Shown here: piece after piece, positions 29,669 to 42,497 of the stretch
Numbering within the stretch: position 1 is the first letter of the stretch
Layout: each line of letters opens with the position of its first letter
Source of the DNA: Siphonodentalium dalli
Lineage: Eukaryota; Mollusca; Scaphopoda; Gadilida; Siphonodentaliidae
Length of the DNA: 64,000 bases
Assembly (NCBI GenBank): GCA_032622095.1
Contig: CP136069.1
Location: 106,980,278-107,044,277, forward strand
Direction of reading: 5' to 3'
Translations under genes and position numbers: made by a program
Notes under the pieces: generated by a model
Databases searched by the model: none
What the model saw: the letters and a program-made list of their open reading frames with translations, nothing else
What the model was told of the DNA's origin: nothing

Positions 29669-32600
29669 GGGATACCTATATATGTATGTGGTGGGGATAC
29701 CTATATATGTATGTGGTGGGGATACCTATATATGTATGTGATGGGATACCTATATATGTATGTGGTGGGGATACCTATATATGTGTGTGGTGGTGATACC
29801 TATATATGTATGTGGTGGGGATACCTACATATGTATGTGGCGGGGATACCTATATTTGTGTGTGGTGGTGATACCTATATATGTGTGTGGTGGGAATACC
29901 TATATATGTGTGTGGCGGGGATACCTATATATGTATGTGGTGGGGATACCTATAGATGTATGTGGCGGTGATACCTATATATGTATGTGGTGGGGATAGT
30001 TATATATGTATGTGGTGGGGATACCTATATATGTATGTGGTGTGGATACCTATATATGTTTGTGGGGGGGATACCTATAGATGTATGTGGTGGGGATACC
30101 TATATATGTATGTGGTGGGGATACCTATATATGTATGTGGTGGGTATACCTATATATGTATGTGTTGGGGATACCTATATATGTATGTGGTGGTGATACC
30201 TATAGATGTGTGTGGTGGGGATACCTATATGTGTGTGGTGGGGATACCTATATGTATGTGGCGGGAATACCTATATGTGTGTGGTGGTGATACCTATATA
30301 TGTATGTGGTGGGGATACCTCTATATGTGTGTGGTGGGGAATTCCTATATATGTATGTGGTGGGGATACCTATATATGTATGTGGTGGGGATGCCTATAG
30401 ATGTATGTGGTGGGGATACCTATATATGTATGTGGCGGGGATACCTATATATGAGCGTGGTGGGGATACCTATAGATGTATGTGGTGGGGATACCTATAT
30501 ATGTGTGTGGTGGGGATACATATAGATGTATGTGATGGGGATACCTATATATGTATGTGGTGGGGATACCTATATATGTATGTGATGGGATACCTATATA
30601 TGTATGTGGTGGGGATACCTATATATGTGTGTGGTGGTGATACCTATATATGTATGTGGTGGGGATACCTACATATGTATGTGGCGGGGATACCTATATA
30701 TGTGTGTGGTGGTGATACATATATATGTGTGTGGTGGGAATACCTATATATGTGTGTGGCGGGGATACCTATATATGTATGTGGTGGGGATGCCTATATA
30801 TGTATGTGGCGGTGATACCTATATATGTATGTGGTGGGGATAGCTATATATGTATGTGGTGGGGATACCTATATATGTATGTGGTGTGGATACCTATGTA
30901 TGTTTGTGGGGGGGGATACCTATAGATGTATGTGGTGGGGATACCTATATATGTATGTGGTGGGGATACCTATATATGTATGTGGTGGGGATACCTATAT
31001 ATGTATGTGTTGGGGATACCTATATATGTATGTGGTGGTGATACCTATAGATGTGTGTGGTGGGGATACCTATATGGGTGTGGTGGGGGTACCTATATGT
31101 ATGTGGCGGGAATACCTATATGTGTGTGGTGGTGATACCTATATATGTATGTGGTGGGGATACCTATATATGTGTGTGGTGGGGATACCTATATATGTAT
31201 GTGGTGGGGATATCTATATATGTATGTGGTGGGGATACCTATATATGTGTGTGGTGGGGACACTTATAGATGTATGTGGTGGGGATACCTATATATGTAT
31301 GTGGTGGGGATACCTATATATGTATGTGGTGGGGATACCTATATATGTTTGTGGTGGGGATACCTATAAATGTATGTGATGGGGATACCTATATATGTAT
31401 ATTGTGGGGATACCTATATATGTGTGTGGTGGTGATACCTATATATGTATGTGGTGGGGATACCTACATATGTATGTGGCGGGGATACCTATATATGTGT
31501 GTGGTGGTGATACCTATATATGTATGTGGTGGGGATACCTACATATGTATGTGGCGGGGATACCTATATATGTGTGTGGTGGTGATACATATATATGTGT
31601 GTGGTGGGGATACCTATATATGTGTGTGGCGGGGATACCTATATATGTATGTGGTGGGGATACCTATAGATGTATGTGGCGGTGATACCTATAGATGTAT
31701 GTGGCGGGGATAGCTATATATGTATGTGGTGGGGATACCTATATATGTATGTGGTGGGGATACCTATATATGTTTGTGATGGGGATACCTATAGATGTAT
31801 GTGGTGGAGATACCTATATATGTATGTGGTGGGTATACCTATATAAGTATATGGTGGGGATACCTATATATGTATGTGTTGGGGATACCTATATATGTAT
31901 GTGGTGGTGATACCTATTTATGTGTGCGGTGGGGATACCTCTATGTGTGTGGTGAGGATACCTATATGTATGTGGCGGGGATACCTATATGTGTGTGGTG
32001 GTGATACTTATATATGTATGTGGTGGTGATACCTATATATGGGTGTGGCGGGGATAACTATAGATGTGTATTGTGGGAATACCTATATATGTGTGTGGTG
32101 GGGATACCTATAGATCTGTGTGTGGTGGGGATTCATATAGATGTGTGTGGTGGGGATACATATAGATGTATGTGGTGGGGAGACCTATATATGTGTGTGG
32201 TGGTGATACCTATATATGTGTGTGGCGGTGATACCTATATATGTATATGGTGGGGATACCTATAGATGTGTGTGGTGGGGATACATATATATGTATGTGG
32301 CGGGGATACATATATATGTGTGTGGCGGGGATACCTATATATATATATGTGGTGGTGATACCAATATATGTGTGTGGTGGGGATACCTATAGATGTGTGT
32401 GGTGGGGATACCTATATATGTATGTGGTGGGGAGACCTATATATGTATGTGGTGGGGATACCTATATATGTGTGTGACGGGGATACCTATATATATGTGT
32501 GTGGTGGGGATACCTATATATGTGTGTGGTGGGGATACCTATATATGTGTGTGGTGGGGATACCTATATATGTATGTGGTGGGGATACCTATATATGTAT

Positions 32601-33165
32601 GTGGCGGGGATACCTATATATGTATGTGGTGGGTATACATATATATGTATGTAGTGGGGATACCAATAGATGTGTGTGGTGGGGATACCTATAGATGTGT
32701 GTGGTGGGGATACCTATATATGTGTGTGGTGGGATACGAATAGATGTGTGTGGTGAGGATACCTATATATGTATGTGGAGGTGATACCTATATATGAATG
32801 TGGTGGGGATACCTATATATGTATGTGGTGGGGATACCTATATATGTGTTTGGTGGGGATATCTATAGATGTGTGTGGTGGGGATACCTATATATGTGTG
32901 TGGTGGGGATACCTATATATGTGTGTGTTGGGGATACCTATAGATGTGTGTGGTGGGGATACCTATATATGTGTGTGGTGGCGATACCTATATATGTGTG
33001 TGGAGGGGATACCTATAGATATGTGTGGTGAGGATACCTATATATGTGTGTGGCAGGGATACCTATATATGTATGTGATGAGGATACCTATAGATGTGTG
33101 TGGTGGGGATACATATAGATGTATGTGGTGGGGAGACCTATATATGTATGTGGTGGGGATACCTA
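29669..33165 (+). repeat. Block B copy 2 and mixed cassettes up to the duplicated junction segment
   Basis: The first part, to about 30,800, continues block B copy 2, which starts near 29357 (offset 9,214-9,215, then 9,265 after a further 50-bp change). The stretch 31440-31610 contains an internal 100-bp duplication of TACATATGTATGTGGCGG monomers. The part around 31695-32000 matches 27464-27770 (4,231-bp offset). The stretch 32393-33165 resembles 18865-19560. Confidence 0.68.
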
Positions 33166-34978
33166 TATATGTGTGTGGCGGAGATACCTATATATGTATG
33201 TGGTGGGGATACATATAGATGTATGTGGTGGTGATACCTATATATGTGTGTGGTGTTGATACCTATATATGTGTATGGTGGGGATTCCTATAGATGTATG
33301 TGGTGGGGATACCTATATATGTATGTGGTGGGGTTACCTATAGATGTATGTGGAAGGGATACATATAGACGTTTGTGGTGGTGATACCTATATATGTGTG
33401 TGGTGGGGATACCTATATATGTATGTGGTGGGGATACCTATATATGTGTGTGGTGAGGATACCTACAGATGTGTGTGGCGGGGATACCTATAGATTTATG
33501 TGGTGGTGATACCTATAGATGTATGTGGTATGTATACCTATAGATGTATGTGGTGGTGATACCTATAGATGTATGTGGTGGTAATACCTATAGATGTGTG
33601 TGGTGGTGATACCTATAGATGTATGTGGCGGGGATACCTATATATGTGTGTGGTGAGGATACCTATAGATGTGTGTGGCGGGGATACCTATAGATGTATG
33701 TGGTGGGGATACCTATATATGTATGTGGTGGGGATACCTATAGATGTTGTGGTGGTGATACCTATAGATGTATGTGGTGGTGATACCTATAGATGTGTGT
33801 GGTGGGGATACCTATATGTGTGTGGTGGGGATGCCTATATATGTATGTGGTGGGGATACCTATATATGTGTGTGGTGGGGATACCTATATATGTGTGTGG
33901 TGGGGATACCTATAGATGTATGTGGTGGGGATACCTATATATGTGTGTGGTGAGGATACCTATAGATGTGTGTGGCGGGGATACCTATAGATGTATGTGG
34001 TGGGGATACCTATAGATGTATGTGGTGGTGATATCTATAGATGTATGTGGTGGTGATACCTATATATGTATGTGACGGGGATACCTATATATGTGTGTGG
34101 TGAGGATACCTATATATGTGTGTGATGAGGATACCTATATGTGTGTGGTGGGGATACCTATATATGTATGTCGTGGGGATACCTATATGTGTGTGTGGTG
34201 GGGATAACTATATATGTATGTGGTGGTGATACATATAGATGTGTGTGGTGGGGATACCTATAGATGTATGTGGTAGGGAAACCTATATATGTATGTGGTG
34301 CGGATATCTATATATGAGTGTGGCGGTGATACATATAGATGTGTATGGTGGGGATACCTATAGATGTGTATGGTGGGGATACCAATAGATGTATGTGGTG
34401 GGGTTACCTATATATGTGTGTGGCGGTGATACATATAGATGTGTATGGTGGGGATACCTATATATATATGTGTGGTGGGGATACCTATAGATGTGTATGG
34501 TGGGGATTCCTATAGATGTGTGTGGTGGGGATACCTATAGATGTATGTGTTGGGGATACCTATATATGTATGTGGTGGGGATACCTATATATGTATGTGG
34601 TGGGGATACCTATATATGTATGTGGTGGGGATACCTATAGATGTATGTGGTGGGGATACCTATATATGTATGTGGTGGGGATACCTATATATGTGCGTGG
34701 TGGGGATACCTATAGATGTATTTGGCGGGGGTACCTATATATGTGTGTGGTGGGGATACATATAGATGTATGTGATGGGGATACCTATATATGTATATGG
34801 TGGGGATACCTATATATGTATGTGGTGGGGATACCTATATATGTATGTGATGGGATACCTATATATGTATGTGGTGGGGATACCTATATATGTGTGTGGT
34901 GGTGATACCTATATATGTATGTGGTGGGGAAACCTACATATGTATGTGGTGGGGATACCTATATATGTGTGTGGTGGT

Positions 34979-34984
34979 GATATC
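34979..34984. other. Inversion junction 1 (forward arm to reverse block)
   Basis: The forward unit reads up to GGTGGTGATA and the reverse unit begins with TATCCTCACC. The two share only TA at 34981-34982, giving the self-complementary hexamer GATATC at 34979-34984. There is no spacer. The flanks form a near-perfect inverted repeat simply because both are the same 25-bp unit. The innermost pair of monomers are different variants (GGTGATACC on the left, GAGGATACC when the right side is reverse-complemented). This is a join between non-identical monomers, consistent with microhomology-mediated joining or template switching. Confidence 0.93.
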
Positions 34985-36554
34985 CTCACCACACACATAT
35001 ATAGGTATCCCCACCACATACATCTATAGGTATCCCCACCACACACATATAGGTATCCCCACCACACACATATATAGGTATCCACACCACATACATCTAT
35101 AGGTATCCCCACCACACACATATAGGTATACCCGCCACACACATCTATAGGTATCACCACCACATACGTCTATAGGTATCACCACCACAACATCTATAGG
35201 TATCCCCACCACATACATATATAGGTATCCCCACCACATACATCTATAGGTATCCCCGCCACACACATCTATAGGCATCCTCACCACACACATATATAGG
35301 TATCCCCACCACATACATCTATAGGTATCACCACCACACACATCTATAGGTATTACCACCACATACATCTATAGGTATCACCACCACATACATACCACAT
35401 ACATCATAGGTATCCCCACCACACACATCTGTAGGAATCCTCACCACACACATATATAGGTTTCCCCACCACATACATATATAGGTATCCCCACCACACA
35501 CATATATAGGTATCACCACCACAAACGTCTATATGTATCCCTACCACATACATCTATAGGTAACCCCACCACATACATATATAGGTATCCCCACTACATA
35601 CATATATAGGTATCCCCACCACACACATATATAGGTGTCAACACCACACACATATATAGGTATCACCACCACATACATATATAGGTATCCCCACCACACA
35701 CATATATAGGTATCCCCACCCCACACATATATAGGTATCCCCACCACACACATATATATAGGTATCCCCGCCACACACATATATAGGTATCCCCACCACA
35801 TACATATATAGGTCTCCCCACCACATACATCTATAGGTATCCCCACCACACACATCTATAGGTATCCTCACCACATACATATATAGGTATCCCCGCCACA
35901 CACATATATAGGTATCCTCACCACACACATCTATATGTATCCCCACCACACACATATATAGGTATCGCCACCACACACATATATAGGTATCCCCACCACA
36001 CACATCTATAGGTATCCCCACCACACACATATATAGGTATCCCCACCATACACATCTATATGTATAACCGCCACACTCATATATAGGTATCCCCACCACA
36101 TACATCTATAGGTATCACCACCACATACATGTATAGGTATCCCCACCACATAAATCTATAGGTATCCCCACCACACACATCAATATGTATCACCACCACA
36201 TACATATATAGGTATCCCCACCACACACATATATAGGTATCCCCACCACATACATATATAGGTATCCCCACCACACACATATAGGTATCCTCACCACACA
36301 CATATATAGGTATCCTCACCACACACATATATAGGTATCCCCACCACATACATCTATAGGTATCCCCACCACACACATATATAGGTATCCCCGCCACACA
36401 CATATATAGTTATCCCCACCACATACATCTATAGGTATCCCCACCACATACATATATAGGTATCCCCACCACATACATCTATAGGTATCCCCACCACATA
36501 CATATATAGGTGTCCCCACCACATACATATATAGGTATCCCCACCACATACATC
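34983..36554 (-). repeat. Inverted island: 1,572 bp of array in reverse orientation
   Basis: From 34983 the + strand shows the reverse-complement unit (GGTATCCCCACCAC core). After 1,572 bp it flips back. The island is near-identical to 38372-39943, the start of the long reverse arm. It therefore looks like a copied piece of that arm, not an independent inversion. Confidence 0.95.
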
Positions 36555-36561
36555 TATATGT
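36555..36561. other. Inversion junction 2 (reverse block back to forward block)
   Basis: Left of here the sequence matches the reverse arm at 39930-39950; right of here it matches the forward arm at 33166 onward. The two parents share TATATGT at 36555-36561. In the reverse-arm parent (39944-39950) that heptamer continues as ATCCCC. In the forward parent (33166-33172) it continues as GTGTGGCGG. This is the novel breakpoint created by the 3,389-bp tandem duplication, with 7 bp of microhomology. Confidence 0.9.
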
Positions 36562-38371
36562 GTGTGGCGGAGATACCTATATATGTATGTGGTGGGGATA
36601 CATATAGATGTATGTGGTGGTGATACCTATATATGTGTGTGGTGTTGATACCTATATATGTGTATGGTGGGGATTCCTATAGATGTATGTGGTGGGGATA
36701 CCTATATATGTATGTGGTGGGGTTACCTATAGATGTATGTGGAAGGGATACATATAGACGTTTGTGGTGGTGATACCTATATATGTGTGTGGTGGGGATA
36801 CCTATATATGTATGTGGTGGGGATACCTATATATGTGTGTGGTGAGGATACCTACAGATGTGTGTGGCGGGGATACCTATAGATTTATGTGGTGGTGATA
36901 CCTATAGATGTATGTGGTATGTATACCTATAGATGTATGTGGTGGTGATACCTATAGATGTATGTGGTGGTAATACCTACAGATGTGTGTGGTGGTGATA
37001 CCTATAGATGTATGTGGCGGGGATACCTATATATGTGTGTGGTGAGGATACCTATAGATGTGTGTGGCGGGGATACCTATAGATGTATGTGGTGGGGATA
37101 CCTATATATGTATGTGGTGGGGATACCTATAGATGTTGTGGTGGTGATACCTATAGATGTATGTGGTGGTGATACCTATAGATGTGTGTGGTGGGGATAC
37201 CTATATGTGTGTGGTGGGGATGCCTATATATGTATGTGGTGGGGATACCTATATATGTGTGTGGTGGGGATACCTATATATGTGTGTGGTGGGGATACCT
37301 ATAGATGTATGTGGTGGGGATACCTATATATGTGTGTGGTGAGGATACCTATAGATGTGTGTGGCGGGGATACCTATAGATGTATGTGGTGGGGATACCT
37401 ATAGATGTATGTGGTGGTGATATCTATAGATGTATGTGGTGGTGATACCTATATATGTATGTGACGGGGATACCTATATATGTGTGTGGTGAGGATACCT
37501 ATATATGTGTGTGATGAGGATACCTATATGTGTGTGGTGGGGATACCTATATATGTATGTCGTGGGGATACCTATATGTGTGTGTGGTGGGGATAACTAT
37601 ATATGTATGTGGTGGTGATACATATAGATGTGTGTGGTGGGGATACCTATAGATGTATGTGGTAGGGAAACCTATATATGTATGTGGTGCGGATATCTAT
37701 ATATGAGTGTGGCGGTGATACATATAGATGTGTATGGTGGGGATACCTATAGATGTGTATGGTGGGGATACCAATAGATGTATGTGGTGGGGTTACCTAT
37801 ATATGTGTGTGGCGGTGATACATATAGATGTGTATGGTGGGGATACCTATATATATATGTGTGGTGGGGATACCTATAGATGTGTATGGTGGGAATTCCT
37901 ATAGATGTGTGTGGTGGGGATACCTATAGATGTATGTGTTGGGGATACCTATATATGTATGTGGTGGGGATACCTATATATGTATGTGGTGGGGATACCT
38001 ATATATGTATGTGGTGGGGATACCTATAGATGTATGTGGTGGGGATACCTATATATGTATGTGGTGGGGATACCTATATATGTGCGTGGTGGGGATACCT
38101 ATAGATGTATTTGGCGGGGGTACCTATATATGTGTGTGGTGGGGATACATATAGATGTATGTGATGGGGATACCTATATATGTATATGGTGGGGATACCT
38201 ATATATGTATGTGGTGGGGATACCTATATATGTATGTGATGGGATACCTATATATGTATGTGGTGGGGATACCTATATATGTGTGTGGTGGTGATACCTA
38301 TATATGTATGTGGTGGGGAAACCTACATATGTATGTGGTGGGGATACCTATATATGTGTGTGGTGGTGATA
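36555..38371 (+). repeat. Forward-orientation island of 1,817 bp between two reverse blocks
   Basis: The G-rich unit is again on the + strand for 1,817 bp. It is near-identical to 33166-34982, the last 1.8 kb of the forward arm. Together with the preceding 1,572-bp reverse island it makes exactly 3,389 bp, the period of the junction-spanning duplication. Confidence 0.95.
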
Positions 38372-38373
38372 TC
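38368..38373. other. Inversion junction 3, duplicate of junction 1
   Basis: It has the same GATATC-centred join as 34979-34984, exactly 3,389 bp further on, with identical sequence on both sides. It is therefore a copy of the first junction and not an independent inversion event. Confidence 0.93.
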
Positions 38374-39469
38374 CTCACCACACACATATATAGGTATCCC
38401 CACCACATACATCTATAGGTATCCCCACCACACACATATAGGTATCCCCACCACACACATATATAGGTATCCACACCACATACATCTATAGGTATCCCCA
38501 CCACACACATATAGGTATACCCGCCACACACATCTATAGGTATCACCACCACATACGTCTATAGGTATCACCACCACAACATCTATAGGTATCCCCACCA
38601 CATACATATATAGGTATCCCCACCACATACATCTATAGGTATCCCCGCCACACACATCTATAGGCATCCTCACCACACACATATATAGGTATCCCCACCA
38701 CATACATCTATAGGTATCACCACCACACACATCTATAGGTATTACCACCACATACATCTATAGGTATCACCACCACATACATACCACATACATCATAGGT
38801 ATCCCCACCACACACATCTGTAGGAATCCTCACCACACACATATATAGGTTTCCCCACCACATACATATATAGGTATCCCCACCACACACATATATAGGT
38901 ATCACCACCACAAACGTCTATATGTATCCCTACCACATACATCTATAGGTAACCCCACCACATACATATATAGGTATCCCCACTACATACATATATAGGT
39001 ATCCCCACCACACACATATATAGGTGTCAACACCACACACATATATAGGTATCACCACCACATACATATATAGGTATCCCCACCACACACATATATAGGT
39101 ATCCCCACCCCACACATATATAGGTATCCCCACCACACACATATATATAGGTATCCCCGCCACACACATATATAGGTATCCCCACCACATACATATATAG
39201 GTCTCCCCACCACATACATCTATAGGTATCCCCACCACACACATCTATAGGTATCCTCACCACATACATATATAGGTATCCCCGCCACACACATATATAG
39301 GTATCCTCACCACACACATCTATATGTATCCCCACCACACACATATATAGGTATCGCCACCACACACATATATAGGTATCCCCACCACACACATCTATAG
39401 GTATCCCCACCACACACATATATAGGTATCCCCACCATACACATCTATATGTATAACCGCCACACTCAT

Positions 39470-42400
39470 ATATAGGTATCCCCACCACATACATCTATAG
39501 GTATCACCACCACATACATGTATAGGTATCCCCACCACATAAATCTATAGGTATTCCCACCACACACATCAATATGTATCACCACCACATACATATATAG
39601 GTATCCCCACCACACACATATATAGGTATCCCCACCACATACATATATAGGTATCCCCACCACACACATATAGGTATCCTCACCACACACATATATAGGT
39701 ATCCTCACCACACACATATATAGGTATCCCCACCACATACATCTATAGGTATCCCCACCACACACATATATAGGTATCCCCGCCACACACATATATAGTT
39801 ATCCCCACCACATACATCTATAGGTATCCCCACCACATACATATATAGGTATCCCCACCACATACATCTATAGGTATCCCCACCACATACATATATAGGT
39901 GTCCCCACCACATACATATATAGGTATCCCCACCACATACATCTATATGTATCCCCGCCAGACACATCTATAGGTATCCTTACCACACACATATATAGGT
40001 ATCGCCACCACACACATATATAGGTATCCCCACCACACACATCTATAGGTATTCCCACCACACACATATATAGGTATCCCCACCATACACATCTATATGT
40101 ATAACCGCCACACTCATATATAGGTATCCCCACCACATACATCTATAGGTATCACCACCACATACATGTTTAGGTATCCCCACCACATAAATCTATAGGT
40201 ATCCCCACCACACACATCAATATGTATCCCCACCACATACATCTATAGGTATCCCCACCACATACATATATAGGTATCCCCAACACACACATCTATAGAT
40301 ATCCCCGCCATACACGTCTATAGGTATCCCCACCACATACATATATAGGTGTCCCCACCACATACATATATAGGTATCCCCACCACATACATCTATATGT
40401 ATCCCCGCCACACACATCTATAGGTATCCTTACCACACACATATATAGGTATCCCCACCACATACATCTATAGGTATCCCCAGCACACACATATATAGGT
40501 ATCCCCACCACACACATATATAGGTATCCCCACCACATACATCTATAGGTATCCCCACCACATACATATATAGGTATCCCCACCACATACATCTATAGGT
40601 ATCCACACCACATACATATATAGGTATCCCCACCACATACATATATAGGTATCCCCAACACACACATCTATAGATATCGCCGCCATACACGTCTATAGGT
40701 ATCCCCACCACATACATCTATAGATATCACCACCACATACATCTATAGGTATCCCCACCAAATACATCCATATGTATCCCCGCCACACACATCTATAGGT
40801 ATCCTCACCACACACATATATAGGTATCCCCACCACATACATCTATAGGTATCACCACCACATACATATATAGGTATCCCCACCATACACATATATAGGT
40901 ATCCCCACCACATACATATATAGGTATCCCCACCACACACATATAGGTATCCTCACCACACACATATATAGGTATCCTCACCACACACATATATAGGTAT
41001 CCCCACCACATACATCTATAGGTATCCCCACAACACACATATATAGGTATCCCCGCCACACACATATATAGGTATCCCCACCACATACATCTATAGGTAT
41101 CCCCACCACATACATATATAGGTATCCCCACCACATACATCTATAGGTATCCCCACCACATACATGTATAGGTATCCCCACCACATAAATCTATAGGTAT
41201 CCCCACCACACACATCAATATGTATCACCACCACATACATATATAGGTATCCCCACCACACACATATATAGGTATCCCCACCACATACATATATAGGTAT
41301 CCCCACCACACACATATAGGTATCCTCACCACACACATATATAGGTATCCTCACCACACACATATATAGGTATCCCCACCACATACATCTATAGGTATCC
41401 CCACCACACACATATATAGGTATCCCCGCCACACACATATATAGGTATCCCCACCACATACATCTATAGGTATCCCCACCACATACATATATAGGTATCC
41501 CCACCACATACATCTATAGGTATCCCCACCACATACATATATAGGTGTCCCCACCACATACATATATAGGTATCCCCACCACATACATCTATATGTATCC
41601 CCGCCACACACATCTATAGGTATCCTTACCACACACATATATAGGTATCGCCACCACACACATATATAGGTATCCCCACCACACACATCTATAGGTATTC
41701 CCACCACACACATATATAGGTATCCCCACCATACACATCTATATGTATAACCGCCACACTCATATATAGGTATCCCCACCACATACATCTATAGGTATCA
41801 CCACCACATACATGTTTAGGTATCCCCACCACATAAATCTATAGGTATCCCCACCACACACATCAATATGTATCCCCACCACATACATCTATAGGTATCC
41901 CCACCACATACATATATAGGTATCCCCAACACACACATCTATAGATATCCCCGCCATACACGTCTATAGGTATCCCCACCACATACATATATAGGTGTCC
42001 CCACCACATACATATATAGGTATCCCCACCACATACATCTATATGTATCCCCGCCACACACATCTATAGGTATCCTTACCACACACATATATAGGTATCC
42101 CCACCACATACATCTATAGGTATCCCCACCACACACATATATAGGTATCCCCACCACACACATATATAGGTATCCCCACCACATACATCTATAGGTATCC
42201 CCACCACATACATATATAGGTTTCCCCACCACATACATCTATAGGTATCCACACCACATACATATATAGGTATCCCCACCACATACATATATAGGTATCC
42301 CCAACACACACATCTATAGATATCGCCGCCATACACGTCTATAGGTATCCCCACCACATACATCTATAGATATCACCACCACATACATCTATAGGTATCC

Positions 42401-42497
42401 CCACCAAATACATCCATATGTATCCCCGCCACACACATCTATAGGTATCCTCACCACACACATATATAGGTATCCCCACCACATACATCTATAGGTA
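39470..42497 (-). repeat. Reverse-arm duplication, 1,646-bp offset
   Basis: The interval 39470-40850 is repeated at 41116-42497. Landmarks include CATCAATATG at 39567/41213, GGTGTCCCC at 39898/41544 and CCAAATACATCC near 40759/42405. The left boundary is where GTATAACCGCC precedes one copy only. The right boundary is near 40852, where CACCACC/CCCCACC monomers diverge. About 265 bp between the copies (40851-41115) is array of other cassettes. Confidence 0.85.

Larger units (their letters stand above)
1..34982 (+). repeat. Forward arm: 25-bp array with the G-rich strand on +
   Basis: The G-rich unit (GTGGTGGGGATACC core) reads on the + strand without a single orientation change for about 35 kb. 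It is internally structured into higher-order blocks annotated separately. It ends abruptly at the inversion junction centred on 34981/34982. Confidence 0.97.
33166..36554. repeat. 3,389-bp junction-spanning tandem duplication, copy 1
   Basis: This copy contains 1,817 bp of forward array, junction 1 and 1,572 bp of reverse array. Reading it against 36555-39943 I found three substitutions (33591 T versus 36980 C; 34505 G versus 37894 A; 36166 C versus 39555 T) and no indel. All diagnostic irregular monomers keep the same 3,389-bp spacing, including GACGTTTGTGG at 33368/36757 and GATGTTGTGG at 33743/37132. Confidence 0.93.
36555..39943. repeat. 3,389-bp junction-spanning tandem duplication, copy 2
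   Basis: This is the second copy: forward array 36555-38371, junction 3, then reverse array to 39943, where it runs on seamlessly into the reverse arm. Copy 1 is seamless with the forward arm at its left end. That asymmetry is what a direct tandem duplication of one ancestral forward/reverse junction predicts. Confidence 0.93.

Noticed and set aside
34979-34984. A long perfect palindrome or hairpin around the junction
   Set aside because: The arms are the same repeat family but out of register at the higher-order level, and the first monomers beside the axis already differ. Symmetry is only that of any inverted pair of 25-bp units.
34979-34984. GATATC as a special recombinase site at the axis
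   Set aside because: GATATC also occurs in ordinary monomers away from the junctions (for example at 10144, 17412 and 24637), so it is not specific to the axis.
34766-35029. Open frame crossing the inversion junction (a G-strand peptide fused to a C-strand peptide)
   Set aside because: It reads straight through the orientation switch and its identical copy at 38155-38418 does the same. A frame surviving an inversion by chance shows how uninformative frames are here.
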